Part shown: positions 9,901 to 19,400 of the stretch, in pieces | How positions within the stretch are numbered: the stretch's first letter is position 1 | How the letters are laid out: the number at the start of each line of letters is the position of its first letter | DNA from: a virus | Virus record (IMG/VR): IMGVR_UViG_3300025141_001008 | Coordinates: 1-20,256 of that record | Reading direction: 5' to 3' (one strand) | Length of the DNA stretch: 20,256 bases | Notes under the pieces: generated by a model | Database searches by the model: none | Told to the model about the DNA's origin: nothing | The model's input: the letters and a program-made list of their open reading frames with translations, nothing else | Translations under genes and position numbers: made by a program

Positions 9901-12900
9901 AAATGGGAGATGTAATCAAAAAGTTCCATACTGGCCGTGGGGACTTTTTTAAAGAAAGCGAAACCCGTGTATTCGAAAAAGAATATGTTCAATCTGCTAA
10001 AAAGCAATTGCCAGAAAACTTATACACAGAAGATACAGTTCAAATTTTACGAGAAGACGATTTACAATTTACAAAAGAGTCTAAGCCCATTTCCACATTT
10101 ATAAATGTAGAAAGAAGCATGTATCAAAATATTTCACAAGAGATGGTGAATATCATGTCTTCGATTGTTGATTATGCTAATCTTGTCGGAGAGCCGGCTG
10201 ATAAGTATAGGCAGGAATATAAAAACTTAGGAAAGCTAAGAGGCCTCTTCTTTGAGAGGATCGGTAATACGCCAGATCTAGATAAATATTTGGAATACTT
10301 TCAGTGGTTAGATCTTTCCCTTAATAGAATTATTGAACAATTATTCCCAGCATCTGCAAATGTTTCAGAGGGCGTAAGAAATATGGTCGAAAGCCATATT
10401 TTTGAAAGAAGCAAATATCGACATCAGTTTCCGACGCTTGAACTCAAGGGCAACGATCCTTCCGGTTCTTTAGAAAGCATCAATAGGCATCTTTATAATT
10501 GGAAATATGGTCATGCTCCGCTGGTAGAAGACGGCGAAAGAGAATTTTTAGAACAGCCAGAAAAACAAGCAGAAAATTGTTTGTGGTGGGATAAGCGTTC
10601 TTTGGAGGACGGCCTTCCACATTCTGGTGATGCTGATATTGATGTAAATAATAGACAAGTAATTTTTAAAGCCGAAATCGACGCATTGCGGCGATCGTGG
10701 ACTACTCCGTATAGATACACAGTAGATTTTCAAGATGAAGTCCGCACCGGTATTCAAACCAAAAATAGTAAATACAACTTACACAAGGCAACAAGGGGTG
10801 TCATTAGGGTGGACACCGCCCCGGCTCCGGAAGACGGGAGTGAATCTCAGATTGGAACTAATTGCGATGATGACGCCGCACTTAAACTTAAATATGACGG
10901 TCAAGAAAAGATTAAAGTAGTTATAGATGGCAATATATACAAACCAGCCGGCTTGCCAGTACGCTATTATTCAACTTCAGATACGTCAGAAGGCATATTT
11001 ACAACTCACCAACATTTAGATGTATACGAACCCGATTATGAAGTTCCAATACAAGGTCCGTTCACAGAAAAATATGTCGGCGGTAGTGCGCATAGAAAAG
11101 TGCCTCCGACAACAGCAAAAGCTGGTCCTGCCGGCAACACCACAAGGCCGGAAGCTTGGTTATTCGATGGACCAGAGGAAAAAATTGACAATCCTTTCAA
11201 CGTTAATGTGGATCACGCAAGAGCCGATTTTTATGGTGGTGGCGAGTTCGGTAGTAGCGAATTGGCCAAACGTCCGGTTAACATACGAAACGTTTTGTAT
11301 ACCACCAGTACAGTTGGGCTGCCAACTGTAATAGGCAATTATCAGAAAAATTATGAAGCGGTTCAGACTAGCGACCGCATGACGAATAATTTATATTTCC
11401 GATCCAGTAATGGCGTAGAGCCCAACTCGGTTCCATCACCATATGTTGCGGATACGTATGATTTTGAAGTTCCCGATAGAGGAAGAAACGAGACAGTTAT
11501 CGTTGAAAGGTTCAGCGCACCCGGCGGCATTGATACTATGAACGAAGGATATTTGGATGTTGTTTCTGCGCAGTATTCAGTTTATAATGCTTTGCCATAT
11601 AGAAACTTGATTGTAAGAGAGCCCCTTAGAGAGCTTTTGTCAAAACCAATGGCTTTTGGCGGTTATCAGTCTGGATCGTCGGTTACAGCTTCGTTCCACA
11701 AGGTGAACCACAACCCATTAACAGTTCTTAAGTTCCGCGGGTCGGATGCGAGCGCAGGGTATGTAACGGATAGTCTTGAAGACAACTGGTTCGTTCAGCA
11801 TATGATCCCCCAGAGCGATATTCAGTATTCTTGGATTGCAAAATCATATGATTCTACGGCAGTATATGGTTATGCGACGGGCAGTAAGGATATTGTGTTT
11901 GAACCAAACGCTTATCGTGACGTTTCGGACCTCTGGGTCGCGCTGCTCTACGACAACCCCCGCCCAGTGGGGAATTATCCTTTTAACCATGCTAACTTAA
12001 CACATTGGTCAACCAACCCGAATGACCCGGCTTTGCACTGGGGTCCTCCCGGCCCTGTCGCCATCGCCGTGTCGGCATATATGAACTATCAAATTGTTGA
12101 AAATGAAAATTTGCTCGACATGGAGAAATACGCGCAAGCCTTACAGCGCGGCCACGACGAACTCACCGACGCCAACGCGGTGATCTACAACCTGCTCTGG
12201 CCGATGTGGAAAAATCTTCTTCGCATCAACGGCCCGTATGGTTATCCTTCTTGGAAACAGACAAGAGCGGCTCAGCACCCAGTTGCTAGATACCACAGAC
12301 GCAATAATACAATATCGATTGTAGAGCCGATTACAATTGATGGTACAGCCGCTGGAACTGGTTTTCCGAAGTATAAGGGAGGCGGATTTTCACATTATAT
12401 TGAGCCAGCGGTTGTTTCAAAGTATAGTCCTTTGGTCCATAAATTAACTGTAAAAACTGATCCAGTCACTACAATCGGCCCTCCTAACTCTGAAATTATT
12501 ATTCAGCACACTTATGCCAACAATAAATCAGATTTCAGTCATGACGAATTGAATAAAAAATTGGGAATAGATTTTGATTCTAGACTTCAAGTGTACGATC
12601 ATATTTTAGACTTGTATGATACGGACGTAATTAAAAAAGTCAATCACTTGAAATATAAAGAAACGCTGTGGCCAAGAGAAAAGAATTCATTTTTAGCTAG
12701 AAGTAGAAAAAGATTAGATTATGCCGAACTGCAAACTGAAATTGATGCTGTAGAGCACAGATCGTTCTGGAGAGACAATATTGTAGATCGAGAAAGGCGT
12801 ACACTTGGCACAGCACTTAATTCGCAAAATAGAGTGGTCGCGGGCACAGAGAATAAAACCGGCTTGTCTATTTGGCCTCTTGATACTTTTGGCGAGTTAA

Positions 12901-15524
12901 GACTTCACCATTCTGGCACGGCAAGCGACCCCCATATGGCGTGGCTTACGGCTTCAGCGTGTTATACGCGCATTTCGTCATCACATCAAGCGCATTGGCA
13001 GGAGGGAAGGTCTGGCCCGGGCTTGGCAAACCCAACATACGGCCACAACGCGATTAGTTTTTATTGGACAAACCAACTTCTTCCAACGGCCGACGAAAGA
13101 TATTGGACTGATAATGTCACAACCGGCCGAGCGCCTCGCAACCCTTGGTTTGATTCATATGAAGATTTTTCAGAAGACATTAAAAGATTTGGCAAAGACC
13201 ACTCTATTATTCCAGAGTTTAGGATAAGTGAGCATATGGATTATTTTGTTAATCAAAAAGGCGGAAACTTCTCCGCCCCTCTGCCCGGATTTTTAAGCAT
13301 TGATGGTGCGAGCAGTGATGAGGCCCCAAGAACAAATGGTATTTTGGATGTTGAAGATGCGTTTGGAAATAGTTTAGCCGCATCAGGACGACCAGATGAA
13401 AACAGCTCCTCTGATAATTTTTACAAGTATTATGCAGAGGGCGAGTTTAATAAATATTTCAAGATTTTACGACAAGACCACAAGGACAAAAAGACAAAAA
13501 TAAAATTAGAATGCCGCGGCATTATGAAATTGTTGCCATATAATGGTTTTTATCCTGTGTTAAGAAGCGTGCAAATGGCAACACTGTTTTCTTCTTCGTA
13601 TGGTAGTGCTGTGTCTGGTGGTGAAAATATGTTAACGGGACCAGATAATACTTTAGTCCAAAGAAAACAGGCCGCATACGCTGGTTTCTTAACTCCCTTT
13701 TATACCCCGGGAATTTTTTATAACACGGTTAAATCTGGCATTGCGGTTGATTACTCAGTACACACTACAATCGCCAACGTTGGCTATGAAAGCCCAGTAA
13801 AGGGCTATACAGTGCAAACCGGCCCAGAATTTAGAGTGCCGTTTGAAGCAGTCATAAGCCCTAGAAAATATTTTTTATCTGGTACAAATATATATCTTCC
13901 AACTCCGGAAGCGCGATTTAATCTTACTTGTAGTTTCAGCGGCCGGACTAGTAATGTTTTATATGATTTGGCTGCAAATAATTATTTTGCTGAAGTTTCG
14001 AATTTCTTTTTGCAGAATAAAAGAAACGTCGTGTTAGCTTCAAGGCCAGAACCTTTTACTATGTATTCGGGCGTTGAATATAAGATGGACGTTGTGCTGC
14101 GTAAAAAACAAGAGAAGACGCAACGCTTTACTGAAGACAACTTCGAGCGCTTTATTATGTTTGAGGGCCCGTCTTATCCGGAAGATGGATTCGGTTGGAA
14201 TTATCTCGGCGCGCCATTTGGGCCGCCCTATAAATATAGAGCTAATAACCAATGGGCTGATGAAGATCCCGGGTTTGCAGTTCATGCTCCACCATATTTT
14301 TATGGTGATTCAATAGCAACAATTAGTTTCACGCCATCGCGAAATGATAAGTTTTCTTTAAACGAAATACTTGCGGGAGCTACAATTACATATTCTAATC
14401 TAGGTAATTTTACAACAGGCTTCATGAAGGCGATCGAGCCCGGGACTGCTGTCGATGATCATCGAATGCATATTAGTTCGTCTGTAAATCTGACTGGAAA
14501 GACAAAGGTTAAACAAGTCACGTATTCAGCGGTTGATGTGTTTGAGACCGATCGCGGCCAGAAGTTTAAGCCAGTAAGCATTTCAGACGATCCAGACGCC
14601 CCTAATGCATGGGTTATTTCACCAAAGTTTGAATGCCCAGTGATGAACTTTTCGGAAACAGTGTTAGAGGAAGAAACAGGCGGAATGTGGACTCACTATG
14701 GTAAAATTCCAACTCAAAAGGAAGGGGTTACTTTACAAATACGTGAACAAGATCCGGTATTAGGTAGTCGCGACCCAAGAGCAACAAAAGTCGGATCATT
14801 GGCAAAGGTGTGTGGGTTTGATACAAAGGAGAAGTATGTTGGCCAGTTAGCCAGCCAGAAGGAGATTTCAGAAGCAATCGTAGTCATACCTCTGAGGCCG
14901 GCCGTAACCGTTGGCACAACATCCTTTCGGGAAAGGCCATATTATTTTGATAAACGAACTTTGGCGGTTGCTCTTGAAGAAAAGCAAATGTTTATGGTAT
15001 TCGAAGATATTCATTTAAACCCGAAAGATTCGATTAAACAGATGGTGACAAAGATGCAGAAATATGTATTCCCGCCTCATTTAGATTTCTTGACTAACAG
15101 AGAAATGACGCCGTTTGGAATGTACATTTTTGAGTTCGAAGACACGCTGTCCAAACAGGATTTGGCTAATATTTGGCAGGGTGTTATGCCGGATCGTGCC
15201 GTCACCGCTAAACGAGAAACTGTCGCCGTCGAGCATGAGATCGGGCCCGGCGAAATATTCCAAGAAGACTTTCAAGAAGATACACGTTGGATAATTTTCA
15301 AAGTTAAAAGAAAAGCAAGAACAAATTATTTTGCAACAACTGCAGATCAGTCTGATGACGACAGATTTAAGTTTGATTTTAAGATCGGCGCGCAAGGCTC
15401 AACAGCGGAGCAAAATGAACTGCCGTATAGTTATAATTGGCCATATGATTATTTTTCTTTGGTCGAGTTGGCCAAGATTGACGCAGAAGTGACTTTTGAA
15501 GAGAAAGAGGAAGTTAAAGAATGA
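6981..15524 (+). CDS. Giant baseplate/tail protein with LamG and tail-protein-I-like domains
   Basis: This 2847-aa protein is one uninterrupted frame. The N-terminus is Lys/Ser-rich. A LamG (ConA-like) jelly roll spans about residues 200-377: a VEFWMKK strand, NSWHHYAINI around W287, LELYVDGV, and LDEFRFWRKARTAREI. Residues about 490-620 are helical and end in KSKGTEAAFRNLIRCFGVG (600-618), resembling the K-G-T motif of phage tail protein I (P2 I). A second lectin-like region covers about 700-900 (W793; SSMRVWADYL from 884). Later conserved-looking blocks are KRPVNIRN (1430), ERFSAPGG (1509), INGPYGYPSWKQTR (1749-1762), FYTPGIFYNTVKSGIAVDY (about 2240-2258) and MYIFEF...IWQGVMP (2714-2736). 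I recall similar blocks in giant structural proteins of environmental phages, unchecked. Inferred role: wedge-attached adhesin scaffold replacing I/gp7. The start overlaps upstream by 11 nt; the stop overlaps the next start as ATGA. It contains a GC-rich patch. Confidence 0.9.
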   Translation: MSLKKLFDAEKSKKTTNLTSVVHQSLSALNSSSLDVESGELVRQSNKETRRFVPEVDYSDPANFVRFGLSAQYYNESITRIKDYYPYDGSLAEKQKWRNESTYLDLYLFDNEYPRANGYVSFGDTWTGTSTITGGWGKPTTLEYIQFKSGPHKDPNERDTIAKTFPDPGNVVGGKASIYDENIDDLGKSREGNLQFKWHDGACVEFWMKKSAWLNTSTDTINECIFQLSGTDDTKSVGHELAIFLSGSGNSTKIFTHYGTYSGKTFTKSALSASLDTGLTSIADNSWHHYAINIKPVSTTTTLELYVDGVRTSALASLTTPSVTNVVSGALVGTIGACGAQIDTSFRTLGYGKLKASLDEFRFWRKARTAREIGRFWNSQVGGGTNTDIANVDLGVYYKFNEGVVGSSSIDKKVIDYSGRISNGTWTGYASGARSTDSAIVESGASSFEFKDPILYSAHPDFITFENRLAESASYHDRNNPSAIYNTLPAWITEEDYENGSVLRNLTQIMASYLDDLYLQIQELPKLRHKTYAEDFRKPHVFYAQLLENTGFPAPKIFANISSFTKYLNRSEKKLFEKDVDEIKNTIYQNIYNNLVYILKSKGTEAAFRNLIRCFGVGDEHFKLNIYSNNTEYNLKDGYRPAVVRKNYINFNDPDEFEASVYQYSDPINSDSTGFIYGTLDQKVANDQSAEGSTANTYECEVIFPKRPAPGSFNFVDYPYLTSSLFGVHQHNTASNDDDTGFPTPDYANFQVHAVRNKIYSKDVYFVLTSSGDFSFKEIASPVFRDVYNNQKWNFAVRIKPRKFDLADFTSGSFEVGVTGSNIEFYGISTVGSYVNGEFLLSASIPTYLQGVSLVAHPRRVYVGTHRQHMTASTVYQRTDTKISSMRVWADYLDDNTIKAHALDPENYGTAQPYKSAYLGQSQISDVFVPKSETLILNWDFAQVSGSDANGRFPVIDASSGSVTDLNTRVRYGKMGDVIKKFHTGRGDFFKESETRVFEKEYVQSAKKQLPENLYTEDTVQILREDDLQFTKESKPISTFINVERSMYQNISQEMVNIMSSIVDYANLVGEPADKYRQEYKNLGKLRGLFFERIGNTPDLDKYLEYFQWLDLSLNRIIEQLFPASANVSEGVRNMVESHIFERSKYRHQFPTLELKGNDPSGSLESINRHLYNWKYGHAPLVEDGEREFLEQPEKQAENCLWWDKRSLEDGLPHSGDADIDVNNRQVIFKAEIDALRRSWTTPYRYTVDFQDEVRTGIQTKNSKYNLHKATRGVIRVDTAPAPEDGSESQIGTNCDDDAALKLKYDGQEKIKVVIDGNIYKPAGLPVRYYSTSDTSEGIFTTHQHLDVYEPDYEVPIQGPFTEKYVGGSAHRKVPPTTAKAGPAGNTTRPEAWLFDGPEEKIDNPFNVNVDHARADFYGGGEFGSSELAKRPVNIRNVLYTTSTVGLPTVIGNYQKNYEAVQTSDRMTNNLYFRSSNGVEPNSVPSPYVADTYDFEVPDRGRNETVIVERFSAPGGIDTMNEGYLDVVSAQYSVYNALPYRNLIVREPLRELLSKPMAFGGYQSGSSVTASFHKVNHNPLTVLKFRGSDASAGYVTDSLEDNWFVQHMIPQSDIQYSWIAKSYDSTAVYGYATGSKDIVFEPNAYRDVSDLWVALLYDNPRPVGNYPFNHANLTHWSTNPNDPALHWGPPGPVAIAVSAYMNYQIVENENLLDMEKYAQALQRGHDELTDANAVIYNLLWPMWKNLLRINGPYGYPSWKQTRAAQHPVARYHRRNNTISIVEPITIDGTAAGTGFPKYKGGGFSHYIEPAVVSKYSPLVHKLTVKTDPVTTIGPPNSEIIIQHTYANNKSDFSHDELNKKLGIDFDSRLQVYDHILDLYDTDVIKKVNHLKYKETLWPREKNSFLARSRKRLDYAELQTEIDAVEHRSFWRDNIVDRERRTLGTALNSQNRVVAGTENKTGLSIWPLDTFGELRLHHSGTASDPHMAWLTASACYTRISSSHQAHWQEGRSGPGLANPTYGHNAISFYWTNQLLPTADERYWTDNVTTGRAPRNPWFDSYEDFSEDIKRFGKDHSIIPEFRISEHMDYFVNQKGGNFSAPLPGFLSIDGASSDEAPRTNGILDVEDAFGNSLAASGRPDENSSSDNFYKYYAEGEFNKYFKILRQDHKDKKTKIKLECRGIMKLLPYNGFYPVLRSVQMATLFSSSYGSAVSGGENMLTGPDNTLVQRKQAAYAGFLTPFYTPGIFYNTVKSGIAVDYSVHTTIANVGYESPVKGYTVQTGPEFRVPFEAVISPRKYFLSGTNIYLPTPEARFNLTCSFSGRTSNVLYDLAANNYFAEVSNFFLQNKRNVVLASRPEPFTMYSGVEYKMDVVLRKKQEKTQRFTEDNFERFIMFEGPSYPEDGFGWNYLGAPFGPPYKYRANNQWADEDPGFAVHAPPYFYGDSIATISFTPSRNDKFSLNEILAGATITYSNLGNFTTGFMKAIEPGTAVDDHRMHISSSVNLTGKTKVKQVTYSAVDVFETDRGQKFKPVSISDDPDAPNAWVISPKFECPVMNFSETVLEEETGGMWTHYGKIPTQKEGVTLQIREQDPVLGSRDPRATKVGSLAKVCGFDTKEKYVGQLASQKEISEAIVVIPLRPAVTVGTTSFRERPYYFDKRTLAVALEEKQMFMVFEDIHLNPKDSIKQMVTKMQKYVFPPHLDFLTNREMTPFGMYIFEFEDTLSKQDLANIWQGVMPDRAVTAKRETVAVEHEIGPGEIFQEDFQEDTRWIIFKVKRKARTNYFATTADQSDDDRFKFDFKIGAQGSTAEQNELPYSYNWPYDYFSLVELAKIDAEVTFEEKEEVKE
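11927..12240 (+). other. GC-rich patch with shifted codon use inside the giant gene
   Basis: Within an AT-leaning gene this segment switches to C/G-ending codons such as CTG, CTC, GCC, GAC and ATC, most clearly at 11927-11971, 12023-12081 and 12113-12210. By hand count 12121-12240 is 68/120 GC (57%), against 33/120 (28%) for 12541-12660 in the same gene. The frame is intact and the encoded segment runs into the INGPYGYPSWKQTR block. Recombination with a GC-richer relative is one explanation. Confidence 0.6.
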
Positions 15525-16480
15525 AGTTCTTCAATAGAAAAGAAGAGGTAATGGACTTTCAACTTACTCAAGAGGGTAAGCGCCAGTTGGCTGGGGGCAC
15601 CTTAAAGCCAACATATTATGAATTTTATGACGACGATATCACGTATGATGTAGACGGCTCTAGTCCTTGGGAAGCACAAAATAGTTCCGAGGATAGAATT
15701 AAAACAACGCCGCGCTTTAAAACTCAATATCTTTTTCACGGGGTTAATACAGAATTTCAAAAACACTTAAACCAAGATAAAGACAACTTTATGGCTAGAG
15801 ATGAAAATTGGAATCCCTTAAAGTCCCCATTGGGAATGGCCGACTTTTCATCTAATTACGCCCCAGCTTGGGAAATAAATTTTTTAGCTGGCAGAAATTA
15901 TAATATTGCAACAGCTTATACATCTTCGGCTGATATGTATGAAAAAATACCACAAATCAACTGTGAGCTAGAATATTTTATAAAAACAGGCGATAAAAAA
16001 GCGCTTGAAGAAGAATTTGGCATACTGCCCACTGGGGAAAACTTTGAAAGTGACGATTTACATATTTTTGATGATGGTACTTTTTTTACCGTACAGCCAG
16101 AGAATAATTTTATTTTAGAAATTTTAGAAGAAAATACAATTTTTGATAAAGAAAATTTTGATATAGAAGTTTTTCTGGTCGAGCATACCGGCAGCACAAA
16201 CAAACAAGAAATGCTTATACCTCTTAATTTTTCTTTGCAGGAAAATATGGAATTATTTCCTCAACAAGAAGACGAAGATCTTAATTCTGAAAAGGTTGAA
16301 TATTTTATTGATGTTAAGGGTGAGAGCGAAATGGACCCTGAGCTTATAGAAGAATTAGAATCGCTGGCCAAGTTTAAGTCTAGATTTGATACTTTTGAAA
16401 AAGCCGATTATACAAAAGTTGGTGTGGATGATAATTATACTGATCAACCACCACCAAAAGATATTAAGGAGCCTTGCTAA
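15521..16480 (+). CDS. Acidic phage structural protein, unknown function
   Basis: The 319-aa product opens MKFFNRKEEVMDFQLTQEGK, then has a DDDITYD acidic turn, a RIKTTPRFKTQY stretch and FHGVNTEF. I recall similar openings in a family next to giant LamG proteins in environmental phages, but cannot name a function. The C-terminal half (151-319) is strongly acidic, about 45 Asp/Glu to 14 Lys/Arg by hand count, and ends in Pro-rich PPPKDIKEPC. There is no signal peptide or membrane span. The start overlaps the giant gene's stop (ATGA), with AGAGGAAG at 15506-15513 as a good Shine-Dalgarno, so translation is probably coupled. An internal ATG at 15551 would place a GAGG too close and would drop the conserved opening. 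An accessory role to the giant protein, for example in assembly or as a small baseplate component, is inferred from adjacency. Confidence 0.85.
   Translation: MKFFNRKEEVMDFQLTQEGKRQLAGGTLKPTYYEFYDDDITYDVDGSSPWEAQNSSEDRIKTTPRFKTQYLFHGVNTEFQKHLNQDKDNFMARDENWNPLKSPLGMADFSSNYAPAWEINFLAGRNYNIATAYTSSADMYEKIPQINCELEYFIKTGDKKALEEEFGILPTGENFESDDLHIFDDGTFFTVQPENNFILEILEENTIFDKENFDIEVFLVEHTGSTNKQEMLIPLNFSLQENMELFPQQEDEDLNSEKVEYFIDVKGESEMDPELIEELESLAKFKSRFDTFEKADYTKVGVDDNYTDQPPPKDIKEPC
16466..16471 (+). promoter_or_regulatory. Shine-Dalgarno deciding the 16483 start
   Basis: AAGGAG lies 11 nt before the ATG at 16483. It is only 2 nt before an in-frame TTG at 16474, which is too close to use. This supports the ATG and a product of 1243 residues. 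The motif lies within the last codons of the upstream gene. Confidence 0.75.
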
Positions 16481-16482
16481 AT

Positions 16483-19400
16483 ATGGCTGAAAATCTCACA
16501 ACCGAACTTGGCCACATTATTCCCGATGTGTATTTTGACAAAGTAAACCTTCACAGCGAGGGTGAAACACTAATTGTCAAAATAAACGCACACTTAAAAG
16601 ACTTTGTTGAAGAGGATGTTGTCTCATCTTGGTTCGCTGATGAAGATTTTGCAAAGTATTTTAAAGTGGACATGTACTATAGTACTGATCGTGAAGTAAC
16701 ACAACATATTATTGAATATAGTCTCCACTCATCTCGCGCCGGCGAGATTGATATGGATTGGAAATCTTCGATAACCAAGAAGGCAGAAAAAGAAAAAACT
16801 TTTGTAAAAAACGGCACAGCGAACTTTGTAAAAAGTGATTATATTTCTGTTAGTGATAGCGGAAATGAGATAATTGATATACCACTTGTTCCTCAAAAAA
16901 TTAAACTAGACCAAGTCCCCGGCCATTTAACAGTATTTTTTGGACCACGCCTTAATCTTGCTTCCCTTGCCACGAACATGGACCTCCCGGCGCCTAAATG
17001 GCCGCAGAAGTCCTTTATTTACAGCCACAAAATATTTGCGTTTACAATATTTGATAATGGACAGACTGTTTCTACTCAGAAGCAGTTTGTTACAAAAGAT
17101 GATGTAGATAAGTCTGGCGACTTGGCGACCGCTTGGAGCGGGCCTGTGCATTCAATTCCGGGCTATGAATTTGCAGATCCTGCAGGCGGCTATAAGTATG
17201 TTCCCCTCGCTTTTATGAAGGGTGCGAAACACCCCGGCTACGATGTGCCTCACGACTTTTTAGAACTCATCGATGTTGAAAACAATATTGTACAGGATTT
17301 CAGAAGCGTAACCAGACTTGAGCAGACGCAACTAGATTTAACACAGCTTGAAAATCAATTGATGCCGGCTTTGCAGATTGTTGAAAAGTATGCCAAAACC
17401 ACAGAAGGCAACAAGATGGTGGATAAAAAGCCAAGATACTTTTCAGAACTACTTGTATCAAGAAATGATGAAAATCAAGCAAGTTTTGTATTTATGTTTG
17501 ATCAAAGACAATATTTAAAAAACAATTCAACATATAAAGCCCTCTTCGCGCTTTCGCAATTTTCTGATGGGGTGGCAGTAGAAGATATTCTTTTAGAAAA
17601 TTCGCGCATATCTTCAATGCAAATTTATAGAACTAGAGTAGACGAGAAGGCACCCGATGATGATAACGGGCCGACTCTTCTTGTGGCTACCGGTCAATCG
17701 CCGGCGAAGATTGGTGTAGATTTTGTCGCATCACCACCAGATGTCGGCGGTTATATGTTTACAGAACTTACTGATAATATGAATTTGTCAAAGGGTATAC
17801 GCGTTTTCACAATCCTTGATCATGAGATGAAAAAACTTAATGCTGGAAAATATTCATATAGAGTGGCCTTAGAGGTTACAGATCCAACAATTCCGCATAT
17901 TAAAAATGAGTTGAAAAAATTATATGCTGCTCAAGCTACGTTTGAAAAATATTATCAAAAGTCATTAGGATATGCCACCGCTCAAGCGTTTGAAACGGCG
18001 CCGCAAGCTGAAACTACTTTTGAAACAAAAACTGGCATGCCATTAAAAAAATCATTTCCATTTTATGATTATATTACTGAAAAGTTCAGACCAGAGTTTC
18101 GAAACTCTGTAACTAATGCTGATTGGCTGACGCCGATTGATACGCTAAAACAAGTTCTTTTTGCCATTTATGGTTCAAATTTTAATTTGGGCACTGTTGG
18201 TAATCCGTATGGTGGATCGGGCCTGACCGGCTGGGGCAAGATGGTCTCTCCAACAACAGGAAGTCCAGATGGAATTAAGGCTATTATGGAGACAATGGAT
18301 AAGTTTGTTGTGGCTTTGGAAAAGCTGGTTAGCGTTACCAAGGCAGCAAGCCCCGCTGATAAAACTTCGTCTAATAAAACAAAAGCAACTAAAGCTCTTC
18401 GTGCGGAATATACTTTTTCAGAATCATTTGATGCTAGCGAATCGAGCGCCGTGGGATATCATTATATGTCTTTGCCAGAACTAAATGCCTCGCGCATGTT
18501 CGGCCTGAAGGAATATAATCCTAGTTGGGTTGATACAAGGGTTAATTTAGAAGTAGATAAGTATTTTGGCCTTGGACAAGCTGCGAAAGAAGAGGTTTGG
18601 GATTGGGGCGATAGATTGCAAAATAGCGATTATAAAGGCATTGTGGATGGAGTAAATATTCAAAAATATTCTTATGTAAGCCCTTCAAAAATTGATACTT
18701 TGGCATTGGGGTCAACAGAGCAACTTGAAAAGGGTGGAATTTATAATAAGGCAAAACATCAAAAACTTCTTTTGGACATTATACAATATAAGAAAACGGG
18801 AACGCCAGCCACGTTTGATTTTAAAGCACATCCCGGGGAAGCCTCCAAAGAAAAAAACAAAGATTGGCACGCGATGAGGTCAGGCTTAATTGATCTTATG
18901 TCTGAAGAAAATTGTGTAATGATAAGTAAAGAAGGGTTTTCTGAAGGCGCCTTTAGTTTTAAGTCGTTTAAATCAATCTTTAAATCATTTGGGCTTCCAA
19001 ACTTTTTTGGGAAAAAAGATAACAAAACGCCCCCTCTTGACTCAACGAAAAAAGAAGAGAGTATACCGTATACAGTTCCATCAGATCAGGAAGATTATAA
19101 CCCCAACTCTTTATTTCTTCACCTTGTGGTTAAAAGCATTTTAGAAAAAGAAGGCATGTCTATTAGCTCAATCAAAAATTTGTATTACGCCGCCGCCAAA
19201 ACAAACGAAGATTTTTTTGCATACGATTATCAGGCCGCTTATTTTAAATATTTTGGAGAAATGCTTAAAAAATATGGATCTAAAATGAAAGCCATGAAGA
19301 TGGCAAAAAAGAAAGTGTTCACAGATTTACCGAATCAACTTAAAGCTTTAATTGTAAATTCAGAAACTATATATCCAAAATACGCACAAAACGTGGATCC

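Noticed and set aside
11020-11331. Plus-strand alternative frame of about 100 codons inside the giant gene
   Set aside because: It lies inside a continuous frame with conserved-looking blocks (KRPVNIRN) and has no credible initiation site or domain of its own.
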